From: Polyangiaceae bacterium
Lineage (GTDB): Bacteria > Myxococcota_A > Polyangia > Polyangiales > Polyangiaceae
Length of the DNA stretch: 64,000 bases
Direction: 5' to 3'
NCBI GenBank assembly: GCA_015075635.1
Contig: JABTUA010000002.1
Coordinates: 2,360,708 to 2,424,707, forward strand
The translations under genes were made by a program, and so were the position numbers. The notes beneath the pieces are model-generated. The model had not been told where the DNA came from, did not search any database, and saw nothing but the letters and a program-made list of their open reading frames with translations. Below are positions 52,776-63,000 of the stretch, piece by piece. Each line of letters starts with the position of its first letter. The stretch's first letter is position 1.

Positions 52776-54488
52776 ATGGAAAAGGCAGATGCTCGCGCCG
52801 TACTGGCAAACCTGGTCGAGCGAATCGAGCGCCATGCAGAGTCTGGCAAGCTTCGCCTTGACGGAGTGATCACTTCTCGAGAGTTCGAGGCGCTGCAGGA
52901 TGCGCTCGCGGAGCTCGGACGAGCCCCGCATCAAGCCACTCCGCTCCCGCTGTCGCCATCGGGCGCCGACGGGACTTCACCGTCCGCGCACGCGCCGCCA
53001 GCAACGTCCGCTTCACTGCAGTCAGCGCCGGCTCCGCGTTGGACGCTGAAGTTCGACCCCAACCGGCAGAAGGCCCCGGTCGACGACGATGTAATCCTCT
53101 GCCTCGACTTCGGCACTGCGCGTTCCAAAGCGTTCGCGCGTCGTCGCTCGCAGCCCGGAATCTATGACCTTGAACTTGCGCTTGGGGAGGCATCCGGCGA
53201 CGAAGGGTTTTCGGTGGCCTCGACCGTGTGGATCGAGAGCTCAGGCGACGTCTTTGTCGGCCACGAAGCTCTCGCCCGGAGCATCCAGCAGCGTCATGAA
53301 GGGCGGCAACGCCTCGACTCCTTGAAGGACGAGCTTACCCAGGGGATCTTAGGTGGAATCGCTGGGACACCTGTCGACTCGAGCGTCAACCCCACCACGA
53401 CGCTCTTACACCAAGGCGATCTAATCTCTTTCTACCTCGGGTACCTGACTGACCTCGCCGAGCGCGAGTTAGAACGACTTGGCATAGCGCCTTACGTCCT
53501 TCGTCGTTTTGCGCTGCCGTGCTGGGAGGGGGACCGTCGCAAATGGGGCGAAGATCTTCTCAAGGACCATCTAGCGAGGGCGCAGGTGCTAGCCGACACC
53601 TTCCGAGGACAATGGAACCGCGGGGTCAAAGTCTCCGACATCCGACACGCTGTCGATCAGATCGAGGCTCGAAAGAACGAGCTCCCCCGATTGCTGATCG
53701 ACCGTGGGGTGCTCGAACCCTACGCTGCGGGACCGCAAGATGTAGAACCCGCATTTGACAGTCGCCGCCGGCAGCTGCTCATGGTCGTGGACTGCGGTGC
53801 CGGAACGACAGACTACGCACTGTTCGTCATCGTTCAGGATCCTGATGACAAGAACGATGAGTTCGTCAAACTCTGGCTTGTCGAAGGAACGGCAGGGGCA
53901 CTGCGGCAAGCCGGGAATGTTGTCGACCGAGCTCTTCGCATGAGCATTCTCGAGCGCGAGCAAATTGAAACCAGGTCGGTTGATGGGACTCGGATCAGCC
54001 AAGGCATCGAGCGCGAGGAGCGACTGTGGAAGGAGGCTCTGCTCCGAGACGGATTCCTTCGGTATACGCTCCCCAACGACCGAGAGGGCACCATCACGGA
54101 GGAAGAGTTCCTGCAGCACCGCGCTATCACTACATTCGGAGAGCAGCTCGCCGCAAAGTTCGCGGAAACACTCGCCAGCGGCACCTCGGCACAGATTCTG
54201 CAGAAGGTGGAGAGCGAACTCCTCGTTGTCCTGACCGGCGGCGGTTCGTCTCTGCCGATGGTTAGGCGCCTCGCAGAAGGTGAAATCACGGTGCACGGCG
54301 TTCGCCTGCACCGTCGCCGGTTCGAAGCGTCGCCCCGCGGTGCTTCGGCGCGACTCGGTGAAGCCTACCCGGCCCTCGCTGTTGCCGTCGGCGGCGCGGC
54401 GCCAGATCTGCCAAGAGAACGTTCGCTTAAGGACATTGTCGGACTTGCCGCGACTAACGTGCAACCGACAACTACGTACAAGAGCTAA
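52776..54488 (+). CDS. Hsp70-like actin-fold ATPase
   Basis: A 570-residue protein. After a helical N-terminal part (1-50) and a Pro/Ser-rich linker (50-100) comes an actin/Hsp70 ATPase fold: phosphate loop 1 LCLDFGTARSKAF at 108-120, phosphate loop 2 VDCGAGTTDYAL near 339, and the adenosine motif VLTGGGSSLPMVRRL near residue 490. There is no typical DnaK substrate-binding domain. Such proteins occur in islands with partner genes but their role is not known. It is co-transcribed with the upstream gene. Confidence 0.86.
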   Translation: MEKADARAVLANLVERIERHAESGKLRLDGVITSREFEALQDALAELGRAPHQATPLPLSPSGADGTSPSAHAPPATSASLQSAPAPRWTLKFDPNRQKAPVDDDVILCLDFGTARSKAFARRRSQPGIYDLELALGEASGDEGFSVASTVWIESSGDVFVGHEALARSIQQRHEGRQRLDSLKDELTQGILGGIAGTPVDSSVNPTTTLLHQGDLISFYLGYLTDLAERELERLGIAPYVLRRFALPCWEGDRRKWGEDLLKDHLARAQVLADTFRGQWNRGVKVSDIRHAVDQIEARKNELPRLLIDRGVLEPYAAGPQDVEPAFDSRRRQLLMVVDCGAGTTDYALFVIVQDPDDKNDEFVKLWLVEGTAGALRQAGNVVDRALRMSILEREQIETRSVDGTRISQGIEREERLWKEALLRDGFLRYTLPNDREGTITEEEFLQHRAITTFGEQLAAKFAETLASGTSAQILQKVESELLVVLTGGGSSLPMVRRLAEGEITVHGVRLHRRRFEASPRGASARLGEAYPALAVAVGGAAPDLPRERSLKDIVGLAATNVQPTTTYKS

Positions 54489-54750
54489 GCGAGCGAAGGG
54501 TCGGGGCGGGCTTTGCTACACCCCACGGGCACTCGCTCACCGCCGTGGTCGCGCGTCCAGTGAATCCGGCGGGGCAACTGCCCAGCTGGCCTGGCGCACT
54601 CGACTCCTCGCGAAGACCCTTTCTGCGTCCGCCCGCGCGGTGCGGCACATCCGGTCGCATGCAACGTCAACGCGCGCGACGGCAGGATTCGCACTGCCAG
54701 ACTAGGGGAGCGCCTTGACGCAATGGCTCTTCTTGCGCTGAGATCGCGGC

Positions 54751-55203
54751 GTGGCGAGGAGAGTGCGTGACTGGCGAGTGCAGCCTTCGGCCGTCCTCTC
54801 CTCGGAAGTTCGTGCGCTGGTGGAACGGGCGTTCCACTCCGTCGTGCAGTCGGTGGGCAACGAGGAGTTGTTCTTCGTCGGTCAGCACGCTGAACGCAAG
54901 CTCAATGCGCTCCAGAACTCCGCGACTTCTTGGGTGGCGGACCTGGCAAGGAAGACCCGCGCGCTGTATCGAATGTATCAGGACCACGTCAGCGGCGAGC
55001 TCGTGCTTACCTCGGACAGCGTCACCGTCCTCGCAGCGGCGCTCTTCTACTTCGTCAATCCCCATGACGTCATACCCGACCACACTCCAGGGGTCGGCTA
55101 TCTGGACGACGCCTTTGTCGTCAACACATGCATCAATGCGCTGGCGCGTTCTCACCCTCGCGAGCTCGGGAGATACATGAAGAGGGAGACGTCGAATGCT
55201 TAA
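54751..55203 (+). CDS. DUF1232 (YkvA-like) protein
   Basis: A 150-residue protein from a GTG at 54751. The DUF1232 core is VLAAALFYFVNPHDVIPDHT followed by PGVGYLDDAFVV, a membrane-proximal hydrophobic helix pair with conserved Asp residues. Function of the family is unknown. The end overlaps the start of the next gene by 8 bases, so it is the first gene of an operon with the GIY-YIG-like, DGQHR and helicase genes. Confidence 0.85.
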   Translation: MARRVRDWRVQPSAVLSSEVRALVERAFHSVVQSVGNEELFFVGQHAERKLNALQNSATSWVADLARKTRALYRMYQDHVSGELVLTSDSVTVLAAALFYFVNPHDVIPDHTPGVGYLDDAFVVNTCINALARSHPRELGRYMKRETSNA

Positions 55204-55825
55204 CGACGTCTGGCGGAACATCTCCAGTGAGATCGGCATCTTCTGGAAGGGCCGCTTTGATCGTGTGCCACCACACCCAGGCGTCTACGCTTGGTTCTAC
55301 CCGCTGCGCGTTACCACCCGGGACCTCGGCGACTTCCTGACCGAGGTCAGCCAGATATTCGCATTCGACGCTGCCGCGAGAGGAACGCCCGCAGCCGAGG
55401 TGGAAGCCGCGTTCACATGGCGGAGCATTGGACTCCACGTGAGAGTGCTCCACAAAGATGGACCGGTGCCTAAGAACGTCAGCGCCCAGTGGGAGCAAAT
55501 CGTTTCGAACGATGCTCGGTTCGATCAACTGCGAAGGATGGTGTTGCGCGGGAGCATCCTGATGCCACCGCTGTACGTGGGCAAGACTCACAACCTGCTC
55601 ACCCGCTGTGGACAGCACCTCGCAGGGTCGAGCGACAACAGTTTTCATGCACGATACGTGGAATACGCGCGGAGCGTCGGGGCTCACGCCCAAAACGTCT
55701 CCGATCTCATCTTCGCTTGCATTCGGACCGGCTCTTCCGAAGTCGACGACGACAACGAAGAAATGGAAACCGTAGTGGAAGAGATCCTAAAACGCGCGTC
55801 CAGACCCCCATACGGCATCAAGTAA
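55196..55825 (+). CDS. GIY-YIG-like nuclease
   Basis: A 209-residue protein. PGVYAW at 28-33 and LYVGKTHNLLTRCGQH at 126-141 match the GIY and YIG halves of the nuclease core, with Arg137 in the expected position. The two halves are separated by about 95 residues, far more than the usual 10-20, so an inserted domain splits the core. A catalytic Glu may lie in the C-terminal region (EEMETVVEEIL). A DNA nicking or cleaving role is inferred. It precedes the DGQHR gene by 15 bases. Confidence 0.75.
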   Translation: MLNDVWRNISSEIGIFWKGRFDRVPPHPGVYAWFYPLRVTTRDLGDFLTEVSQIFAFDAAARGTPAAEVEAAFTWRSIGLHVRVLHKDGPVPKNVSAQWEQIVSNDARFDQLRRMVLRGSILMPPLYVGKTHNLLTRCGQHLAGSSDNSFHARYVEYARSVGAHAQNVSDLIFACIRTGSSEVDDDNEEMETVVEEILKRASRPPYGIK

Positions 55826-55840
55826 GAAGGAGCTCCGCGC

Positions 55841-57652
55841 ATGAGTCAGCTGCCGCCGATCAAAATGGTCAAGTACAACAAGGTGAAGAACGGCTATTTC
55901 GGCCAGCTTGGCGAAGGTGCAAACGCACACATCAAGTTCTTGCAGACCGGAATCACGTCCGACGAACTCGACTCCATCACGCTCATCGAGAATATCCCTG
56001 GGAGTGAGCAATGGGACGTGCGCGACCTTTTCCAGCGCGACGTCGACAAGGACAGGGTCACGAACAGCATCCTGCCGTATCTGAAAGACGGAACAAAGGT
56101 TAAGTACTTCAACCCTCTTACCCTCATGGTCCTCCCTCTGCAGGACAATGCCCACAGCGTAGAGCGCACGCTGAAGTACATCGAACCGACTGAAGTGACT
56201 GAAGACGGCCATCGGTACTCAGTGTACGAGCTCCAAGGGTACTTTCGGTTCGCCGAGCACCTTCAAAATCCGGCGTACTCCAATCTCAGCTGGAGCGACC
56301 AAGCCGTGCGACTCGTCGCAATTGACGGCCAGCATCGATTGTCGGCCCTGAAGCGACTCAAGAACGAACCTGAAAGCGCACGAGTCGATCTGCAGAACTG
56401 GCGCATTCCCGTCATCATCCTCGGCATTTTCAAAGCTCATCAGGACAAGGACGCAGCCACTTTGCTCGAAATTGTCAGGAAGACTTTCGTCTACATCAAC
56501 ACTGAAGCTAGAGAGGTCAACGAAGCGCGCAAGATCCTGCTGAACGACGAGAGCGTGAACGCGATTTGTGCGCAGGAATTGGTGCGACTTGCACACGAAA
56601 ATGACTGCCTGCCTGAGGAGAAGCGAAACGCTGCTCGACTGCCCTTGATGTTCTTTGACTGGCGAGGCGAGACACAAAACAACCAGCGCGTCGTCGCACC
56701 GGCCGCGATAACCATGATCGAGGAAGTCGAGGGCTGGCTCGAGTACTTCCTGCTAGGGGAAGACGGCTCCGACGCCCAGTCCACCGCCCTGGCCCTGGAG
56801 GACATGGTGCCCCCGCTCTCAACTTTTGGCCCCGAGAAGCGGCTTTCTCACCACGATGCCCAGAGAGTGAGAGACCAGGCACAGAAGTCATTTCTGCCGG
56901 GCCTCAGCTACCTCCTCGAGAATTTCGCGCCCTACAAGAAGTACGTGGCGGAATGCCGTGCGATGGAACGACAGCAGCGCCAGGACTCCGACTTGGCGCA
57001 GCATGCATTCACCAAACTTCGATTTGGCTCGTGCCGCGCTTCGGAAGAACTCCTGGCGTTGGTTCAGGAAAAGTATGACGACCTGATTGGTGAGTTCGAC
57101 GCACTCAAACAAAAGTTCCTTGACGAGTTGCTTGCTAGGGACATCGGAATGCGCGCAGTAATGTGCGCATATGGCTATGGCAAAGAAGCCCTAGATGAGG
57201 CGAAATCTGCGGGATCAACATGGCTAGACTATGCGAAGTGGTACACCGATGCTTTGAACAAGGTCTACGCAGACGGCTGGTTCAAGTCATTCGATAAGCT
57301 CGACAAGCAAAAGCAAAAACTGCTGACCCATGTGGCTTATGACGCCAGCGGAAGCATCATCAACTACAAGTTTGACCAGCAGCGCGCCGCGCTGGGGTCA
57401 ATGATGCAGATTCTGGTTTTCGTTCGGGCCAAAGCGCCGCAGGCTGCGCTGGAAGCTGTCTGGACAGAGTGTGGTGAGCAACTCTCCACGCCACTCAGGT
57501 CTGGCTACCGCAAATACTACCGCGGTCAGATGGCGCCGACCTTCACGGGTGGACTGGACGCCTTCAAAGCCGAAGTGAACAAAAAAGCCACCAAAGCGAC
57601 GGAGGGGCACCTTCGCGACTTAGGAAAGTATCTGGGCCTTGGAGACTCGTAG
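55841..57652 (+). CDS. DGQHR domain protein (DndB-related)
   Basis: A 603-residue protein with the signature VAIDGQHRLSALKRL (Asp162-Gly-Gln-His-Arg166). DGQHR proteins include DndB, the regulator or modulator encoded with DNA phosphorothioation genes, and several partner proteins of related systems. This one is longer than DndB (about 350-400 residues), with an extra helical C-terminal half. GC content is visibly lower here than in the left part of the window. The ATG at 55841 has AAGGAG 9 bases upstream. The helicase gene overlaps its end. Confidence 0.88.
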   Translation: MSQLPPIKMVKYNKVKNGYFGQLGEGANAHIKFLQTGITSDELDSITLIENIPGSEQWDVRDLFQRDVDKDRVTNSILPYLKDGTKVKYFNPLTLMVLPLQDNAHSVERTLKYIEPTEVTEDGHRYSVYELQGYFRFAEHLQNPAYSNLSWSDQAVRLVAIDGQHRLSALKRLKNEPESARVDLQNWRIPVIILGIFKAHQDKDAATLLEIVRKTFVYINTEAREVNEARKILLNDESVNAICAQELVRLAHENDCLPEEKRNAARLPLMFFDWRGETQNNQRVVAPAAITMIEEVEGWLEYFLLGEDGSDAQSTALALEDMVPPLSTFGPEKRLSHHDAQRVRDQAQKSFLPGLSYLLENFAPYKKYVAECRAMERQQRQDSDLAQHAFTKLRFGSCRASEELLALVQEKYDDLIGEFDALKQKFLDELLARDIGMRAVMCAYGYGKEALDEAKSAGSTWLDYAKWYTDALNKVYADGWFKSFDKLDKQKQKLLTHVAYDASGSIINYKFDQQRAALGSMMQILVFVRAKAPQAALEAVWTECGEQLSTPLRSGYRKYYRGQMAPTFTGGLDAFKAEVNKKATKATEGHLRDLGKYLGLGDS

Positions 57653-59300
57653 TCGACTCCAGGCGGTGCTCTCAAGGGTACCGGCCGAGAGGCTATCCCG
57701 CGCTATCGGGCCACAGCGAATCCAAGTGTTAGCCGACCTGCTGGAAGGGTCGGATGCCACCAACTTGGAAGAGAGCTCAGCACTCTTGGCGCGATGTGCC
57801 GTCGGGCTTTTCGGGATGGACGCTCTGTCGGAAAGGCCGCTCCGCCGGCTATTGCTGGAGACCCTCCCGCCAGAACTTCTCGCAGAACTGGCGGCGGAGT
57901 TTACCGGGAATGTACTTCCGAAATACCATGACAACGCGTTGGCGCTCGCTGCGACGCCATGGCGGGCGGGGTCATTGCTAGTCGAACGGGTGTTACTCGC
58001 GTTGAACCTCCCCAGAGAGTGCGCGCCGCCGTCTGCAGCGGGCGCAACGACAGTTGAAATCGTTGACCCAATTGACCCAGTTCCAGCGCTTCATGCCTTC
58101 CAGCACGATGTCTACCGCCAACTGCTCGCCCACCTGACGAGTCTCTCGCCCTCAGTCCTCGTCCAGCTTCCAACTGGGGCCGGCAAGACGCGAACGGTAA
58201 TGGAAGCGCTGATTGCGGTTGTGGACCAAAGGAATGTCTTTGGTTCCGGGCGAAGCGTCGCATGGATTGCGCACACGGAGGAACTCTGTGAGCAGGCGAT
58301 AGAGGCGTTCAAGAACCTCTGGCAAGCAAAAGCAAGCTCAAGCTCGCAGGTGGTGCGGCTCTGGGCGAACCACGTGCCCAGCGTCATGGACGTGCAGGGT
58401 GCATTCGTCGTTGCGACATTTCAGAAGCTCGTGGCGGCAAGGGAGAGCACCCTCTTCCGTTTCCTCAAGTCCAACCTTGAGGTGGTAGTGGTGGACGAAG
58501 CACACAAGGTCCTCGCCCCGACATTCCGTGAGGTCACCTCAGCTCTGTCTGGTGGACCCGGCTGCTCACTGGTGGGACTCACCGCCACGCCTGGACGCGG
58601 ACTGGATCGGCAGCGGGAAAACCAGGAGCTTGCCAGCCTTTTCAACCACAACCTTGTAACCCCAGATCTCGGCGCTAATCCGCTGGAAACACTTCGTGGC
58701 CTGCGTGTGCTCGCGCAAGTGCACCGCAGAGTAATCGAAACCGGCGTCACCCTGACCCTCAGCGCCGGCGACCAGACTCACGTCGAACGCGCATTTGACC
58801 TGCCGAAGAGCATCCTTGAGACGCTCTCGCACAACCCAAGCCGCAACCGGGTGATCGTTGAGAACGTCGCGACAGAGGTCGCGGCTGGAAATCCGTGCGT
58901 CGTCTTTGCCTGCACAGTTGAGCATGCAAGACTACTCGCGGCTGCACTTACACTTCGCGGAGTGCCGGCAGAGTACATCGACTCAACCATGCGCAAGGGC
59001 GCACGCCGCAGCGTCATTGAGCGATTCCGGCGTGGTGATTTCCAGGTGCTGACAAACTTCGGAATCCTGTCGACGGGTTTCGACGCTCCACGCATACGGA
59101 CTGTGGTTATCGCGCGGCCCACTGCTTCTGTCGTACTCTACAGTCAAATGGTGGGCCGTGGTCTGCGCGGGCCGCTCATGGGCGGCGGCGACAGGTGCAC
59201 TCTTGTAGACGTCCGGGACAACTTCGAGAACTTCGGTAGCGTGGACGACGTCTACCGCGTGTTCGATGGCTTCTGGACCGCGCAGCAGACTCACAAATGA
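57639..59300 (+). CDS. Superfamily 2 DEAD/DEAH-box helicase
   Basis: A 553-residue protein. The N-terminal 150 residues are helical and unique. The helicase core has motif I QLPTGAGKTRT, motif II VVDEAHK, motif III GLTATPG, and motifs V/VI in ILSTGFDAPRI and QMVGRGLRGPL. The TTG at 57639 overlaps the DGQHR stop; a GTG at 57666 is an alternative. Such helicases serve as translocases in many defence systems. Its end overlaps that of the convergent DndC-like gene by 10 bases. Confidence 0.93.
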   Translation: METRSRLQAVLSRVPAERLSRAIGPQRIQVLADLLEGSDATNLEESSALLARCAVGLFGMDALSERPLRRLLLETLPPELLAELAAEFTGNVLPKYHDNALALAATPWRAGSLLVERVLLALNLPRECAPPSAAGATTVEIVDPIDPVPALHAFQHDVYRQLLAHLTSLSPSVLVQLPTGAGKTRTVMEALIAVVDQRNVFGSGRSVAWIAHTEELCEQAIEAFKNLWQAKASSSSQVVRLWANHVPSVMDVQGAFVVATFQKLVAARESTLFRFLKSNLEVVVVDEAHKVLAPTFREVTSALSGGPGCSLVGLTATPGRGLDRQRENQELASLFNHNLVTPDLGANPLETLRGLRVLAQVHRRVIETGVTLTLSAGDQTHVERAFDLPKSILETLSHNPSRNRVIVENVATEVAAGNPCVVFACTVEHARLLAAALTLRGVPAEYIDSTMRKGARRSVIERFRRGDFQVLTNFGILSTGFDAPRIRTVVIARPTASVVLYSQMVGRGLRGPLMGGGDRCTLVDVRDNFENFGSVDDVYRVFDGFWTAQQTHK

Positions 59301-60070
59301 CAAATCAAACACGCCGCCTCATCCCCATCGTCATCGTCAGTGGCGAACACATTCGCCAACGTCGGCGCTAGCCCTGGATTCACCGCCGCGCTCTTCTTGC
59401 GAATCTGGGCGAGCCGCTCGGGCTGCTGCAGGTCGTCAAGGCTCTCGCCAGCCTGCCACGTGTAGCGTTGCCCGGTCTCTGGGTCCGTCTTCTCGTACTG
59501 CTTGGCAAGCTCGAAGAGGTCTGGGTGGCGCTCCAGCAGGCCAGCCCATTCCGCCTTCCTCTGGAAGAAGCAGAAGTAGCAGCCCGAACGGCTCCGCCAC
59601 TTGTAGTACTCGGGCAGGCCAATTCCGGCCTCCTCGAGGATGCGCAACACGTCGGCTTTGGTGATTCCGTCTTCCTTGAAGGGAAATCGAGGCGCGATGT
59701 TGGGCTTCGTGGAGATGTAGCCCTCTCGGTCTTCGTCAGCACGAATGCCGACGTAGCTGACGCAGGGATCTTCGCCGACGTACTGCTCGAACGGCCGAAT
59801 CTTGAGCTGCCGAGTGCACCAGCGCATCCGCGAGGACGGCAGGTAGTTGTTGTAGACTTTCAAGTAGTGGTCGAAGCCTCGATCCGCATTGAGGCGGGCT
59901 ATCGGCTTGCCGAGATACGCCTCGAGACGATCCATGTACTCGTACGTCTCAGGCAGCTCCTTGTCCGTGTCGCAAAACACGTACTCCATCTCAGGCACGC
60001 GATCGCGCATGTAAACGGCAAGCGCGGTGCTGTCCTTGCCGCCTGAGAGCCCGAGAATGTGTCGAGTCAT
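59291..60070 (-). CDS. sspD: DndC-like PP-loop ATPase (SspD candidate)
   Basis: A 259-residue protein of the PAPS reductase/ATP pyrophosphatase type. The PP-loop is LSGGKDST (residues 8-15), and other conserved parts are MRWCTRQLKI and the Cys pair SGCYFCFFQRK, with CLICHL at the end. DndC and SspD use ATP and sulfur from a desulfurase to activate the phosphate for phosphorothioation. It is shorter than DndC (about 500 residues), which fits SspD better. The ATG at 60070 overlaps the stop of the big ATPase gene (ATGA). Convergent with the helicase gene. Confidence 0.8.
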   Translation of the reverse strand: MTRHILGLSGGKDSTALAVYMRDRVPEMEYVFCDTDKELPETYEYMDRLEAYLGKPIARLNADRGFDHYLKVYNNYLPSSRMRWCTRQLKIRPFEQYVGEDPCVSYVGIRADEDREGYISTKPNIAPRFPFKEDGITKADVLRILEEAGIGLPEYYKWRSRSGCYFCFFQRKAEWAGLLERHPDLFELAKQYEKTDPETGQRYTWQAGESLDDLQQPERLAQIRKKSAAVNPGLAPTLANVFATDDDDGDEAACLICHL

Positions 60071-63000
60071 GAGCGCATCTTCTCCGCTTGGGCAGTGGTG
60101 TCCTCACCACTGAGTTGTTTCATGCCCTCCGCCGCAACAAACGCAAGGCTGGCCAACACGGCGTCTTGGGGGAGCTCTGCTCGCGCCGCGCTCAGCGTTT
60201 CCCTGAGACGGCTACACAGCTTCTCCACCAGCTCCTGGTCTTCGTCTCGCACAGAGACGACACGCTCGCTCTCCAGAGCTCCCGGCTGGGCCACCGCAAT
60301 TCGAATCAGGCGTGTGCCATCGGGATTGTCTCGTTCTGCGCGCTCGAGCATCAGACTCTCGAGCGAGGAGAACCGTTGATGAACAATCCCGAGGTTGAGC
60401 CGCATCTCGTCCAGGTCGATGTCACGCCACGCCGCGGGCGGCTTTCCACCCAGAAGTGTCGCGAGGGAGTTAAGCCACTCGTCGCTCTCGAGCGACTCGT
60501 CGAGCACTCGGATCAGGAACCCCTTGAGCCGCGAGTCGACTGCAACCGGCAGCAGCTGGGCGCTTCGAGCCGCCAGCTCGCGTCGCATCCCGTCCGGGGA
60601 ACGCGAGAGGCCAAACGCGTCCGCAATGCCTTCGCGGATCTCGCGCATCAGCCCGGGGAACGCGCCCTGCAGTTCGCGGAGCGAATCCCGCAACGAGTTC
60701 ACGAACACTTCCACGTCCGGACCGGGAGCTGCCCGGTGAGGCGCGAAGGCACTCAACCCACAAGCTTCGGGCAACTGCTTGAAGAGTAGCGTCCCGGGTT
60801 CCCGCGCCCGAAGCAGAGCCTCACGTACGGCCCTCGCCAGATCCGATACCGACTGCGTATTGCGCGAGTAGTCCGGTAGAGATTGAACCAACCTGACGAG
60901 CTCCCTAACGACTGGAACCAACCCCAGCTTCGTCGGAGTCGCTTGCTTCCCGCCGCTCAGCATCTGAAACAATCGTTCGAACAAGGCAATACCGGAGCCA
61001 GCCACCTGGAAATGCTGAAGCTCGAACTTGTCAGGGGAGCGCAGGAACCGTTCGACCACCGGCGGGGTGAGCTTGGGCACGAACGCGCCGTCCTCGTACA
61101 CCGCGACCTCGGCATCTGACTGGAGGACTATCGCTGTCAGCAAGACCGGGAGAACTCCGTCGTGGATGCCGAACGGGGGGCGTCGCAGTAGATCGTACAG
61201 CTCAGCAATGCGGATGCGCCGCCCTTGGGCTTCAGCCAATTCGCGGACGAGTCGATCCCAAGCTGGCCGCAGCGAGCTCTTCTTGACCGGCGCAGCAAAA
61301 ACCCAAGCGCCATCGCGCTTTTGATGGAGCTGGTGCTGCTCGAACACCGAGCGATACATCGACAGTTCCGGAGGGCTGCCCTCGATTCCGAGTTGGGCGT
61401 CGGAGCCACGAAGCACCATCGCCTGAATGAGCGTTCGCCGCGCCGCGGCCGCCGCAGAGGAGAGGTGACGGCGATTCAAGAGCTCGTTCTTGATCACCGG
61501 ACAGTGGCGGTACACGTCATCACAGATGTCCGACAGAAACCCGGACAGCCGTCGGGCAGTCCCAAGACTGCAGAACTCTCCTCGGTACCACCAAACGCAA
61601 CCATCGCCCTCCGCCAGGCTGCCCAGCTCAGCTCTCAAGACACGTTCCGCGTCAGCCAGCCGCGCCGCGACTTCGCGTCGAGCCACGGCATCCGACTGTA
61701 GCTCCGGCGTGTGATTCTGAACCCACTCGAGGGCAGCCAGGTCCATGGCCACTTCGCGGAGACGTTCCACATTCTTCGGAACCGCGACTACGAAAGGACG
61801 CTCTGAAGTGCTGCTGGCCAGCAATGGCGCGCCGCTGCTCAGCTGTCGCGTCAGGCTTGCCGCTTCCGAAGCTGACGATGGGATCGCAATCCAGATCACG
61901 CCATCTGCAGCGTGCTTCGATTGGCTGAGGTCACTGGAAAGCAGTGCCTCGTCGGCGAACCGCAGATCGAAGTAGCGCAGCGAACCCGTCGTGAACAGGT
62001 GACGCTTCGCGACGATTGGGCGCGGCGGCGCAAACCGAGTCAGCCGCTCGACGAGTGAAGCTCGGGGGTCCAGCTTAGCGACAGCGCCAGAGACCAGCGC
62101 GTCGACATCGAGGTCACTCCCCTCCCATAGCTGGTATGCGTTCTTGTAGCGCCGGTAGACGATTATCGACGCCTGCTGCAGTCGTTTCAGGCACGCCTGG
62201 AGCTCTGTGCGCGCCACGGACGGGCCGGTCGAAAGCGCGATTGCCAGGACATCCTCGGACGCAGGCAAACTTCCGGAATCCGCGAGCGACGTAAGCACAC
62301 CCAATGCTTTGACGACTCTCGCATCTTCCGACCCCGCGTCCGTGGGAAGCCGGCGCAGGGCCTCTTCGACACGCGCCCAATGCTGCGAATTGCGGCCGTA
62401 CATCCGCCCTGCGAATGCGCTAGCGACGTAGTCATAGAGCCTATCGAGTGGATACAACTGCGCGGTTCCGCCGCGGAGGTGTTCCTGCAGGCCATGCGGC
62501 TCGTTTGCACCCAGGAAAGCGAAGAGCGAGCGCTCGTTCTGTGCCAACCGGCTTCGGAAAAGTGGCCCCACGCACAGCGCGGTCACAGGGTGGAGCGGCG
62601 CCGCCTCTTGAAGCAGGGCTCTCAATCGCGATTTGTCGGGGAAGTCGATCGGGTTTGCGATTTCGGCGATGTTCACTGCGAGGCCTTGAACATCGGCGAG
62701 CTGCTTCTGGGGCAATGGGTGGTGGTCGAACGCTGCTCCGATGAGCCGAAGAAGCTGCTCTGGTGGCTCGAGGAACGCGAGATCTTCGAAGCGGCCTTGG
62801 ACCTTGGCCCACTCCTGCCGCTGGGCACTGCTCAGGCGCCCCGCGTACTGCTCAAACGCCTGATGCAGCATCACCACCAGAACGAGCGGGGTGTCCGCAC
62901 TGCGATTTGCAGCTTCAGCGAGCTCCTGTAGCAGCTGCACGTCGGCGCCGTCAGGCTGGTGCGCCGCAAACTCGAGAGGCTTGCCTGCCTCGTCCAGGAT

